From Solobacterium sp. (GTDB lineage: Bacteria; Bacillota_I; Bacilli_A; Erysipelotrichales; Erysipelotrichaceae), in contig JAEEHG010000037.1 of the NCBI GenBank assembly GCA_016280695.1, positions 1 through 7,908 of the forward strand: 7,908 bases of DNA, written 5' to 3'. This document shows positions 1 to 6,119 of the stretch, piece after piece; position 1 is the stretch's first letter; each line of letters begins with the position of its first letter. A model generated the notes under the pieces. The model was not told where the DNA came from. It made no database searches and saw only the letters and a list, made by a program, of their open reading frames with translations. Position numbers and translations under genes: made by a program.

Positions 1-706
1 GCCCGGATACCTCACATCCATGACCGTCTCGGGAAGGAAAGAACCGGTGCTGATCGCCGGCCCGAAGGGTCTCACGGAGATCGTGCCGAAGATCTGTGCT
101 GTTGCCAGTATCGGCTATGAGGTGCAGGGCCTGGAATATACCGGGGAAACAGCAAGTTTTGCCTTTCCCGGACATCCGGAAATGCAGATCCATGCCTTTC
201 CGGTGGAACACAATATCGAGACCTGGGGCTATACGATCGAGGTAAAAAGATCCGGCCGCTTCGATGCCGACCGGGCAAGGGCGCTGGATATACCGACCAG
301 GTACTGGCATGCCCTGCAGAAAGGGGAAACCGTGCAGGATGGGGAAAAGACCTACACCCCGGAGCTGGTGCTGGGACCGGAAAGGAAAGGCATCCGGCTG
401 ACTTACAGCACGGATACCCGGCCCTGCGCGAACCTCGTGCAGCATGCCGCAGGCAGCGATCTGCTGATCTGTGAAGGAATGTACGGGGAGGATGAAAAGA
501 TCTCCGCCGCCATGGAAAACAGGCATATGACCTTTGCCGAGGCAGCCGGCATTGCCAAAGAAGCAGGCGTGAAGGAACTCTGGCTGACGCACTACAGTCC
601 GGCCGAGCAGAAACCAGAGGAACATATTGTCAATGCCCGGAAGATCTTCGCAAACAGCAAGCCGGGATATGACGGAAAACACAGAGTGTTATCCTTTGAA
701 GATTAA
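1..706 (+). CDS. RNase Z-like MBL-fold hydrolase (5' end missing)
   Basis: This is the C-terminal part of a metallo-beta-lactamase-fold hydrolase of the RNase Z/ElaC group. The reading frame is open to the left edge (frame starts at base 2, reading PGYLTSM), and the family pattern continues without a break through the ATG at 20, so that ATG is internal. The N-terminal HxHxDH zinc motif lies outside the window. Counting from the ATG at 20, visible family landmarks are SGRKEP then GPKGL (residues 4-18), the zinc-ligand candidate H64 in VEHNIE, D132 in STDTRP (usually SGDTRP), H169 in NRHMTF and H191 in LTHYSP. Known RNase Z enzymes trim the 3' ends of tRNA precursors in the cytoplasm. The GP-type exosite motif that grips tRNA in the B. 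subtilis enzyme is replaced here by IPTRYWHALQ (91-100), so the substrate may differ. It has its own terminator and is probably unrelated to the nucleoside genes downstream. The fold is secure; the tRNA-processing role is uncertain. Confidence 0.85.
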   Translation, partial: PGYLTSMTVSGRKEPVLIAGPKGLTEIVPKICAVASIGYEVQGLEYTGETASFAFPGHPEMQIHAFPVEHNIETWGYTIEVKRSGRFDADRARALDIPTRYWHALQKGETVQDGEKTYTPELVLGPERKGIRLTYSTDTRPCANLVQHAAGSDLLICEGMYGEDEKISAAMENRHMTFAEAAGIAKEAGVKELWLTHYSPAEQKPEEHIVNARKIFANSKPGYDGKHRVLSFED

Positions 707-730
707 AAACAGTCCGCAGACTGTTTTTTT
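706..730 (+). terminator. Rho-independent terminator after the RNase Z-like gene
   Basis: A perfect 9-bp stem (AAAACAGTC at 706-714 paired with GACTGTTTT at 719-727) closes a CGCA loop and runs into seven T (724-730). It begins within the stop codon of the preceding gene, so it cleanly ends that transcript. Confidence 0.9.
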
Positions 731-870
731 GTATTGTCACTGAACAAGGCTGTCTGTCAAGCACTGAAGAAATCACAGGTAAACTGAAGGCTTTTTCCGC
801 ATATCGGATGTAACCCCGGATCGAAGACAATAATCCCTTTATCAGAGGATTTCAGAGCACCGGAACTAAC

Positions 871-893
871 GGCCGGTGTGCCGGTCATTTTTT
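871..893 (+). terminator. Possible attenuator or terminator hairpin in the leader
   Basis: GGCCGG (871-876) can pair with CCGGTC (881-886) around a TGTG loop, with one G-T wobble. It is followed by A and six T (888-893). A competing pairing uses ACCGG (859-863) with CCGGT (873-877). The stem is short, so an attenuator is a possibility rather than a firm call. If transcription starts upstream of it, the two alternative stems could form a switch controlling the phosphorylase unit. Confidence 0.4.
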
Positions 894-960
894 GCTTTTG
901 ATCTTGCCGGCATCCGTACGGTACATGCAATCTGCTAAAATAAAACTGAAAGAATCGGAA

Positions 961-966
961 GGAGGT
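961..966 (+). promoter_or_regulatory. Ribosome binding site that fixes the phosphorylase start
   Basis: GGAGGT lies nine bases before the ATG at 976. It is the only good Shine-Dalgarno site near the 5' end of this reading frame and rules out the longer TTG-started version at 892. Confidence 0.85.
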
Positions 967-975
967 CTTGGAAAC

Positions 976-1719
976 ATGCTGCAGCCGCATATCCATCTGG
1001 ATGAAAGCATCCAGGCGCCCTGCGCTCTGATGCCGGGCGATCCCAAACGCGTCGATGTCATTGCGCGGTTCCTTGATCATGTGCAGGAACTGACGTTCAA
1101 CCGGGAATACCGCTCAATTCTGGGCGAATATAAGGGGATGAAGGTAATCGGCATTTCCACCGGAATGGGCGGCTCATCTGTCGCCATCGCTGTTGAAGAG
1201 CTGAATAAGATCGGCACCCGGATCCAGATGCGGGTCGGTTCTGCCGGGGCAATGCAGAAAGGCATCGGTCTTGGTGACCTGATTCTCTGTGAAGGGGCTA
1301 TCAGGGATGATGGGGCCTCAAGAGCCTATGTTGATCCCATCTATCCGGCCGTGCCGGATTACCGCCTGATGCACCGCTGTGCCGAGGTGGCGGCTGAAAA
1401 CGGCTGGCCGCACCATACGGGGATTGTCCTCTCACATGAATCCTTCTACATCGACAATGATGCTGAGATCTGTGAGGCATGGTCAAGGAAAGGGGTTCTC
1501 GCTTCTGACTTTGAGACTGCGGCCCTGTTCACGGTCGGCCGGCTGCGGGGTGTCCATACTGCCTCGATCCTCAACAATGTGGTGCTCTGGGGAGAAGACA
1601 GCGCGGAAGCCGTCGGTGACTATTCAGGGGGCGAAAGCAGGACTGCTCTTGGCGAGGAGCGGGAAATCATGACCGCGCTTGAGGCGATGTACCGGTTTTA
1701 CGGGGATCTGACCCGGTAA
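976..1719 (+). CDS. Nucleoside phosphorylase, PNP/UDP family
   Basis: This 247-residue protein has the normal length for the hexameric NP-I nucleoside phosphorylases (DeoD and Udp types). These cytoplasmic enzymes split a ribonucleoside with phosphate into base plus ribose-1-phosphate. Landmarks: QPHIH at 3-7, like the N-terminal PHI of DeoD, whose His reaches the neighbouring active site; the phosphate loop MPGDPKR at 19-25; R43 or R46; MRVGSAGA at 85-92, whose Arg binds phosphate; and SDFETAAL at 177-184 in place of the usual EMEAA, keeping the ribose-binding Glu (E180) but not the Met. The Q-x-R uracil motif of Udp is absent (FYIDNDAE at 157-164), and the DeoD-type Ser-Asp that protonates purines appears as NNVVLWGED (200-208). 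Base specificity therefore cannot be assigned. It is the first gene of a two-gene unit, nine bases ahead of the ADP-ribosylglycohydrolase homologue. The family is certain; calling it uridine or purine phosphorylase would be a guess. Confidence 0.9.
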   Translation: MLQPHIHLDESIQAPCALMPGDPKRVDVIARFLDHVQELTFNREYRSILGEYKGMKVIGISTGMGGSSVAIAVEELNKIGTRIQMRVGSAGAMQKGIGLGDLILCEGAIRDDGASRAYVDPIYPAVPDYRLMHRCAEVAAENGWPHHTGIVLSHESFYIDNDAEICEAWSRKGVLASDFETAALFTVGRLRGVHTASILNNVVLWGEDSAEAVGDYSGGESRTALGEEREIMTALEAMYRFYGDLTR

Positions 1720-1724
1720 GGAGA
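1718..1724 (+). promoter_or_regulatory. Ribosome binding site overlapping the phosphorylase stop
   Basis: AAGGAGA begins within the TAA stop codon (1717-1719) and sits four bases before the ATG at 1729. This implies that ribosomes finishing the phosphorylase can reinitiate on the next gene. Confidence 0.8.
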
Positions 1725-1728
1725 TAAT

Positions 1729-3117
1729 ATGAAAGCTTGGGAAAAAGAACTGGAAATCCTGCGCAGCGGAGAACCCTGCTATCAGGAAGACGACAACGAA
1801 ACAATCTGGGAAGAACAGGCCGGCGGGCCGGAAACAGCCCAGGATGAACTGACAAAGATGTACTGGCATTCGCAGGTGCCGGGCAGCCGGGCGCATGAAT
1901 CCATCTGCCTGGCTGCGATCCAGGCCATGGAAAACCGCGGATATACCGTTCCCGGCGGGATGAAGATCATCGAGGAAGGCTTCCGTGTATATGAAACCGG
2001 TGACATGCCGCGGCTGCACAAGCTCTGCCAGCGGGCGTTCCGGGCAGCCTATGCGGCAGTGAAGGATGAAACCAGTCCGTACTGGGACCAGAAATTCTAC
2101 GATACATTCGAGGATCTTGCGGCGGCAGTGACCTTCCCGGAAAAGACGGATGTTCCCATTGATGGCGCGTATCTGGAAAAGACCTACAGCGGCTGGCTTT
2201 CCCAGATCATCGGCGGGGCCTACGGAACGTGCATCGAAGGATATACCGGTGAAGCCATCAAGAAGCGCTATGGTGAAGTGGACCGCTATATCCGCAAGCC
2301 GAATACCTATAATGATGACATCACCTTTGAGATCGCGCTGCTGCTGGCCTATGAACAGTACGGAAAAAAGACCGGTTCCTTGGAAATCGGCGAAGAATGG
2401 ATTGCCCGGATCCCCACAGCCTGGAGCGCCGAAGACTTTGCGCTGCGCAATATGCGGGCCGGCATCATGCCGCCGGAATCAGGCCGCTTCAACAATCCGT
2501 TCAATGAGTGGATCGGGGCCCAGATGCGTGGCGCCATCTGCGGCCAGCTCTTCCCCGGTGATCTGAAAAAAGCCGCGGAATGTGCTTTCAAGGACGCAGT
2601 CATCTCCCATGCCCGAAACGGTGTGCTGGGGGAAGTCTTCAATGCCATGATGGTTTCCATGGCCTATTATGAAAAAGATGTCCGGAAGATTCTGGAGACC
2701 TGTATCAGCCTGATCCCGGCTGACAGTGAGTACGGTCAGGTGATCCGCTTCGCCCATGAACAGTGCCTGATCCATGATGATTACTACAGCGCGTGGATGG
2801 TCTGTGAGAAGAAATACGAGAAGTACAACTGGATTCATGCCTATCCCAATGCCTGTGCGGAAATCGTCAGCCTGTATTTCGGTGAAGGGGACTTCAACAA
2901 AACGATCGCTGCGTGCGGCGGCTGCGGGCAGGACGCAGACTGCAATGCGGCCCAGATCATGACAATCATCGGCACGATCATCGGCAGTGAGGCCATCCCG
3001 GAATACTGGAAGAAGCCAATCGGCGATGAACTGGATACCTATGTACGGGATCTGAAGAAGATCTCCATCCGGGAACTTGCCGCAAAGACCGCCAGGGTCG
3101 CGGCCAGTCTGAAGTAA
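1729..3117 (+). CDS. ADP-ribosylglycohydrolase-family protein with N-terminal extension
   Basis: This 462-residue protein carries an ADP-ribosylglycohydrolase (ARH/DraG-type) all-helical domain from about residue 150 to the end. Family members use two metal ions to hydrolyse an N- or O-glycosidic bond to ADP-ribose. Evidence: a glycine-rich opening helix (GWLSQIIGGAYGTCIEGYTG, 155-174) matching the family's GxxxGDxxG region but without its Asp; the metal-site pair D196-D197 in TYNDDITFE; GAQMRGAICGQLFPGD (263-278); and GQDADCNAA (400-408), which matches the C-terminal GGDxDTNA metal motif and keeps D402, D404 and N406. Residues 1 to about 140 form an acidic, mostly helical extension of unknown role that lacks a signal peptide or membrane segment, so the protein is cytoplasmic. 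It is translated right after the nucleoside phosphorylase, which suggests a small ribosyl compound as substrate rather than a modified protein. Family membership is firm; the reaction is not known. Confidence 0.85.
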   Translation: MKAWEKELEILRSGEPCYQEDDNETIWEEQAGGPETAQDELTKMYWHSQVPGSRAHESICLAAIQAMENRGYTVPGGMKIIEEGFRVYETGDMPRLHKLCQRAFRAAYAAVKDETSPYWDQKFYDTFEDLAAAVTFPEKTDVPIDGAYLEKTYSGWLSQIIGGAYGTCIEGYTGEAIKKRYGEVDRYIRKPNTYNDDITFEIALLLAYEQYGKKTGSLEIGEEWIARIPTAWSAEDFALRNMRAGIMPPESGRFNNPFNEWIGAQMRGAICGQLFPGDLKKAAECAFKDAVISHARNGVLGEVFNAMMVSMAYYEKDVRKILETCISLIPADSEYGQVIRFAHEQCLIHDDYYSAWMVCEKKYEKYNWIHAYPNACAEIVSLYFGEGDFNKTIAACGGCGQDADCNAAQIMTIIGTIIGSEAIPEYWKKPIGDELDTYVRDLKKISIRELAAKTARVAASLK

Positions 3118-3120
3118 AAG

Positions 3121-3164
3121 AAAGGATCTGCAGAAGCCATAAACTTCGGGCAGATCCTTTTTTT
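3121..3164. terminator. Terminator between convergent genes, probably bidirectional
   Basis: An 11-bp perfect stem (AAAGGATCTGC at 3121-3131 with GCAGATCCTTT at 3150-3160) is extended inside by GAAG (3133-3136) pairing with CTTC (3144-3147). The T-run 3158-3164 ends + strand transcripts. On the - strand the hairpin is followed by a weaker T-rich stretch (CTTTTACTTC), so it probably also ends the nucleoside hydrolase operon. Confidence 0.9.
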
Positions 3165-3165
3165 A

Positions 3166-3186
3166 CTGTTCTGTTTCGGTGAACAG
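3166..3186. repeat. Short inverted repeat after the last hydrolase gene
   Basis: CTGTTC (3166-3171) and GAACAG (3181-3186) form a 6-bp stem with a nine-base loop, between the stop of the nucleoside hydrolase gene (3192) and the main terminator. No T-run follows on either strand, so it is at most an accessory 3'-end structure for the minus-strand mRNA, or chance. Confidence 0.4.
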
Positions 3187-3191
3187 CGGAC

Positions 3192-4130
3192 TCAGTAGGA
3201 TTGGTAGATGTCAGTAACCAGTTTCACCACGGCTTCCCGGTCCACCTTCAGCATGGCCAGGGTGTTCTTGTCCCCGAACTTTGCGTCAGAGTAAAGATCA
3301 CTGACTGTCTTGCCGAGGCCGTGTTCACCGCCGGTTTCAACCCGGACACAGCACTCTTTCCCGCTGAAGAATTCCGGATGGGCCAGGTAAAGCACCGGGC
3401 AGGAATCATGCATGCACATGATCTCGCCAAGGCCGAGGGTCTTGTAGAGGGCCATGGTTTTGGCGGTTGCCTCGCCGATCAGGCGGCAGACATCGTTGCC
3501 GGTATTGCTGATGACATCGACTTCTTCCTTTGTCAGGTACGTCTGCAGGGTTACGTCAAGGCCGAACATGACAATGCGGATCCCGGACTTGAACACGCAT
3601 GCCGCCGCATGGGGATCGCCCATGATGTTGAATTCGGCTGTCATATTGGTGTTTCCGGGGCCGGCCAGCACACCGCCCATGATGCACAGTTCTTTGACAT
3701 AATCCGGGAAATCCGGATATTTGATAATGGTGTTGGCAATATCTGTCAGCGGGCCGACGGCCACAATGCGCAGTTCCCCGTTGAGTTCCTTTGCCTTGCT
3801 GTAAAGCGCGTCCCAGGCATGGCCTTCCGTCTCCGGGGCATCCGAGTGAGCAATCTTTGCTCCGCCCAGGCCGTCCGTGCCATGGACATATTCAGATGTC
3901 CGCGGCGCTGCGATCCAGGGTTTCTCTGCCCCTTTGTAAACCGGAATATCCTTCCGGCCGGCGAGGGCTGCGATATCACGGGTATTGCGGTAGGTGTTTT
4001 CCAGGGTGACATTTCCGGCCGTTGCCGAAAGGCCGGTAATTTCCAGTTCCGGCAGCTGGAAGGCGCAGAGCAGGGCCAGGGCGTCATCTACACCGCAGTC
4101 GGTATCAATCCATACAGGAATGCGTTCCAT
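3192..4130 (-). CDS. Inosine-uridine preferring nucleoside hydrolase, paralogue 1
   Basis: This 312-residue protein has the full length of the IUNH family, cytoplasmic calcium enzymes that hydrolyse ribonucleosides to ribose and free base. The N-terminal calcium motif reads DTDCGVDDA (9-17), supplying D11, D15 and D16; the usual Pro is Cys. HGTDGLGG (83-90) holds the active-site His of the base pocket. AEFNIMGDPHAA (165-176) gives E166 and N168 for ribose binding. HDSCPV (241-246) supplies H241 and the last calcium ligand D242. These positions coincide almost exactly with those known for the Crithidia enzyme (D10, D14, D15, N168, H241, D242), so activity is likely, with a purine/pyrimidine-nonspecific or inosine-uridine type specificity. 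The ATG at 4130 shares one base with the TAA of the preceding hydrolase, giving tight coupling. It is the last gene of the transporter operon. Family certain; substrate inferred. Confidence 0.93.
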   Translation of the reverse strand: MERIPVWIDTDCGVDDALALLCAFQLPELEITGLSATAGNVTLENTYRNTRDIAALAGRKDIPVYKGAEKPWIAAPRTSEYVHGTDGLGGAKIAHSDAPETEGHAWDALYSKAKELNGELRIVAVGPLTDIANTIIKYPDFPDYVKELCIMGGVLAGPGNTNMTAEFNIMGDPHAAACVFKSGIRIVMFGLDVTLQTYLTKEEVDVISNTGNDVCRLIGEATAKTMALYKTLGLGEIMCMHDSCPVLYLAHPEFFSGKECCVRVETGGEHGLGKTVSDLYSDAKFGDKNTLAMLKVDREAVVKLVTDIYQSY

Positions 4131-5080
4131 TATTCCACCTCCCAGCCATCATAGGTCCGGCATGCCTCAATCAGGTAATCAACGAATTTTTCCCGGTCCA
4201 GGCCGACAACAGCCCGGCAGTTGGGCTTGTTGCCGGTGATGCCGTATACATCAGCGACGGTTTCCCCGCGTGTGTACTGGCCGCCCAGTTCCGTAATTAC
4301 ATAGTAATCACGGATATCAAAGATTTCGGGATGAACCAGTGAAAGAACGGCGCACGGATCATGCAGGGTGGCACCCTTCCAGCCCAGTTCGCTCAGATGG
4401 ATGAAGAAGAAGTCAAACCATTCTGCCACGACCTTGGCAACCGGGTTGCCAAGGGCACGGATCTTTTCCCAGTCTTCCGGGTATACAATTGCCTGCTCGG
4501 TCACGTCCAGGCCGCACATCTGCAGCGGAACCCCGGATACGTTTTCGATATAGGAAGCTTCCGGGTCAACCAGGATGTTGAATTCCGCTGCCGGCGTCCA
4601 GTTGCCGTTGCGGATCCCGCCGCCCATGGTGGAGATGACTTCGATCTTGTCTTTCAGCTCCGGGTGGGTCAGCAGCAGGGCCCCGACATTTGTCTGCGGA
4701 CCGGTCGCGATGATTGTGACCTTCTCCTCGGATTCCCGCAGTACTTTTGCCATCATTTCGATAGCGGACAGAGGGCTGACGCCTCTTGCCGGCTCCGGCA
4801 GCTGCGGACCGTCCAGACCGGACTGCCCGTGGAAGTTCGGCGCAATAATCAGGTCGGACATCAGCGGGACAGGCCTGCCTTTGGCCACCGGGACATCGAG
4901 ATGCAGCAGGGCAGCGATGCGCTGCGCGTTGTAAGTTACTTTTGCCAGCGTCTGGTTGCCGGCTACCGTGGTGATTGCCTTGATGTCAAATTCCGGCACG
5001 GATGCGGCCACCACCCAGGCAATCGCATCGTCATGGCCGGGATCACCGTCAAGGATCACCGGTCTTTTTTTCATTGTCAT
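4130..5080 (-). CDS. Nucleoside hydrolase, paralogue 2 (RihA/RihB-like)
   Basis: This second IUNH-family enzyme has 316 residues. It carries DGDPGHDDA (11-19; calcium ligands D13, D17, D18), GNQT (41-44), HGQSGLDGPQLPEP (84-97), AEFNILVDPEAS (165-176; E166, N168) and LHDPCAV (239-245; H240, D241). The GLDGP-x-LPEP stretch resembles the E. coli ribonucleoside hydrolases RihA and RihB, which prefer pyrimidine nucleosides. This differs from the downstream paralogue and suggests a division of substrates. Start choice: a TTG at 5125 inside the permease gene would add 15 residues but lacks a ribosome binding site, whereas AAAGGA lies five bases before the ATG at 5080. A second ATG at 5074 is also possible and would drop two residues. 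It follows the permease gene by 31 bases and is coupled to the next hydrolase. All catalytic residues are present. Confidence 0.92.
   Translation of the reverse strand: MTMKKRPVILDGDPGHDDAIAWVVAASVPEFDIKAITTVAGNQTLAKVTYNAQRIAALLHLDVPVAKGRPVPLMSDLIIAPNFHGQSGLDGPQLPEPARGVSPLSAIEMMAKVLRESEEKVTIIATGPQTNVGALLLTHPELKDKIEVISTMGGGIRNGNWTPAAEFNILVDPEASYIENVSGVPLQMCGLDVTEQAIVYPEDWEKIRALGNPVAKVVAEWFDFFFIHLSELGWKGATLHDPCAVLSLVHPEIFDIRDYYVITELGGQYTRGETVADVYGITGNKPNCRAVVGLDREKFVDYLIEACRTYDGWEVE
4135..4143 (-). promoter_or_regulatory. Ribosome binding site of hydrolase paralogue 1
   Basis: On the minus strand GGGAGGTGG lies inside the last codons of the upstream hydrolase gene. Its GGAGG core is seven bases before the ATG at 4130. 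With the TAATG stop-start overlap, it marks translational coupling of the two hydrolases. Confidence 0.8.
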
Positions 5081-5085
5081 AGGAT

Positions 5086-5091
5086 TCCTTT
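5086..5091 (-). promoter_or_regulatory. Ribosome binding site that fixes the start of hydrolase paralogue 2
   Basis: On the minus strand AAAGGA lies in the 31-base gap between the permease stop and the ATG at 5080, with five bases of spacing. It supports that start over the TTG at 5125. Confidence 0.75.
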
Positions 5092-5111
5092 CTTCCGGAT
5101 GAAGCTGCCTG

Positions 5112-6119
5112 CTAATTCCGGGCAACCGTACCGGTATCGGATTTTTCCTCGCTTTCCAGCCCCTGCAGACGCTTCAGTTCCTTATTGCGTGTATAGATCG
5201 AGTACAGCACGACACCGACCAGAACAACAGCGTAGGGAAGCGCGTTCAGGGCGTAGATGGACAAATTGGAAAGGGTCGCGAAGTTGGAGAACGCGTAGAA
5301 GATACCGAAGGCCAGGCAGCATATGCAGATGATGCCCGGGTTTCCCGCACCCATGTTGCAGGCTGCCAGGCCAACAAAGCCGCGTCCGGCGATCAGGCCG
5401 CTTGAGAAGTAGGCCAGATAGCATTCGGACATGAAGGCGCCGGCCAGGCCGCCCAATGCCCCGGAAATAACCAGAGCGATGGTTTTGATATGCAGGGAAG
5501 AGATACCGACGGATTCTGCCGCGTCTTCATTTTCACCGACGGCGCGGATCCGCAGTCCGAGTTTTGTCTTGAACAGCAGGAAGGACATTACAAAGACCAG
5601 GATATACGCGACGTAAGTCAGGATATAGTGCCCTGAGAGAATTTCCCCGAGCACCGGGATATCCTTAAGCAGCGGGATCGCAATCTGCGGCAGTGTCCCG
5701 GAGGACAGTGATGTCGTGGTGGTTCTGTCACCCGTCAGGACATACATCAGGAAGACAGAGGCACCGGTACCGATCAGGTTCATGGCGATACCGACGAGAA
5801 TGATATCGATTTTCAGCCGGAAGGCGAACACGGACACCAGGAAGCCCAGAATGGCACCGACGATGATCGCCGCCGCCAGACCAGCCCAAGGACCGCCGGC
5901 CGCCGCACCGCCGAGCTTGGCAGATACCAGCACAGCCACCAGGGAGGACACCGTCATGATGCCTTCCGTACCCATGTTGATGGCATTGGCTTTCAGCGCG
6001 ATTGCGCAGGCCAGGGCAGCCAGAAGGATCGGGGCAGCCGACATGATGATCATGTAATAGAAAGACGGAAGCACGAGTACCTTGGCAAGGGTATTGAGAA
6101 TTTCAGTCAACAGTCCCAT
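5112..6119 (-). CDS. Nucleoside ABC transporter permease (NupQ-type)
   Basis: This 335-residue membrane protein belongs to the BPD_transp_2 permease group and resembles the second permease of B. subtilis NupNOPQ-type guanosine/nucleoside importers. It has roughly eight to ten hydrophobic segments, for example around residues 15-42, 55-68, 78-100, 105-128, 165-184, 211-235, 246-280 and 288-309. NAINMGTEG (45-53) matches the family's N-I-G-x-E-G motif. The loop RAVGENEDAAESVGIS (192-207) is the cytoplasmic coupling helix region that contacts the ATPase. A charged tail (311-335) ends the protein. The ATG at 6119 shares its A with the stop of the upstream permease (TAATG), and AAAGGAGG at 6130-6137 serves as ribosome binding site. 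It should form the membrane channel together with the 399-residue permease. Substrate is inferred from family and the two downstream hydrolases. Confidence 0.88.
   Translation of the reverse strand: MGLLTEILNTLAKVLVLPSFYYMIIMSAAPILLAALACAIALKANAINMGTEGIMTVSSLVAVLVSAKLGGAAAGGPWAGLAAAIIVGAILGFLVSVFAFRLKIDIILVGIAMNLIGTGASVFLMYVLTGDRTTTTSLSSGTLPQIAIPLLKDIPVLGEILSGHYILTYVAYILVFVMSFLLFKTKLGLRIRAVGENEDAAESVGISSLHIKTIALVISGALGGLAGAFMSECYLAYFSSGLIAGRGFVGLAACNMGAGNPGIICICCLAFGIFYAFSNFATLSNLSIYALNALPYAVVLVGVVLYSIYTRNKELKRLQGLESEEKSDTGTVARN

Larger units (their letters stand above)
731..975 (+). other. Intergenic leader upstream of the nucleoside phosphorylase
   Basis: This 245-base stretch has no convincing gene. 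It must hold the promoter for the 976-3117 unit, because a terminator precedes it, but I see no strong -35/-10 pair. A TAAAAT at 936-941 could be a -10 box without a well-placed -35, and TTGCCG (904-909) with TGCAAT (925-930) has only a 15-base spacer. It contains small inverted repeats (AATCC 832-836 with GGATT 847-851) and the stronger GC hairpin listed separately. No known riboswitch class is recognised. An in-frame TTG at 892 would lengthen the downstream protein but has no ribosome binding site. Confidence 0.5.

Noticed and set aside
892..975. Longer N-terminus of the nucleoside phosphorylase from a TTG at 892
   Set aside because: There is no ribosome binding site, it would start inside the T-run of a hairpin, and the family N-terminus (PHI near residue 4) fits the ATG at 976 with GGAGGT upstream.
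3201..4154. Open reading frame of 317 codons on the + strand
   Set aside because: It lies fully antisense to a nucleoside hydrolase with all catalytic motifs, has no ribosome binding site or recognisable domain, and is a by-product of GC-rich codon use.
5081..5125. Longer N-terminus of hydrolase paralogue 2 from a TTG at 5125
   Set aside because: The added residues are not family-like, overlap the permease gene, and lack a ribosome binding site; the ATG at 5080 has AAAGGA five bases upstream.
4361..5332. Open reading frame of 323 codons on the + strand
   Set aside because: It is antisense to hydrolase paralogue 2 and the end of a permease gene, with a Cys-, His- and Arg-rich composition typical of shadow frames and no family motif.
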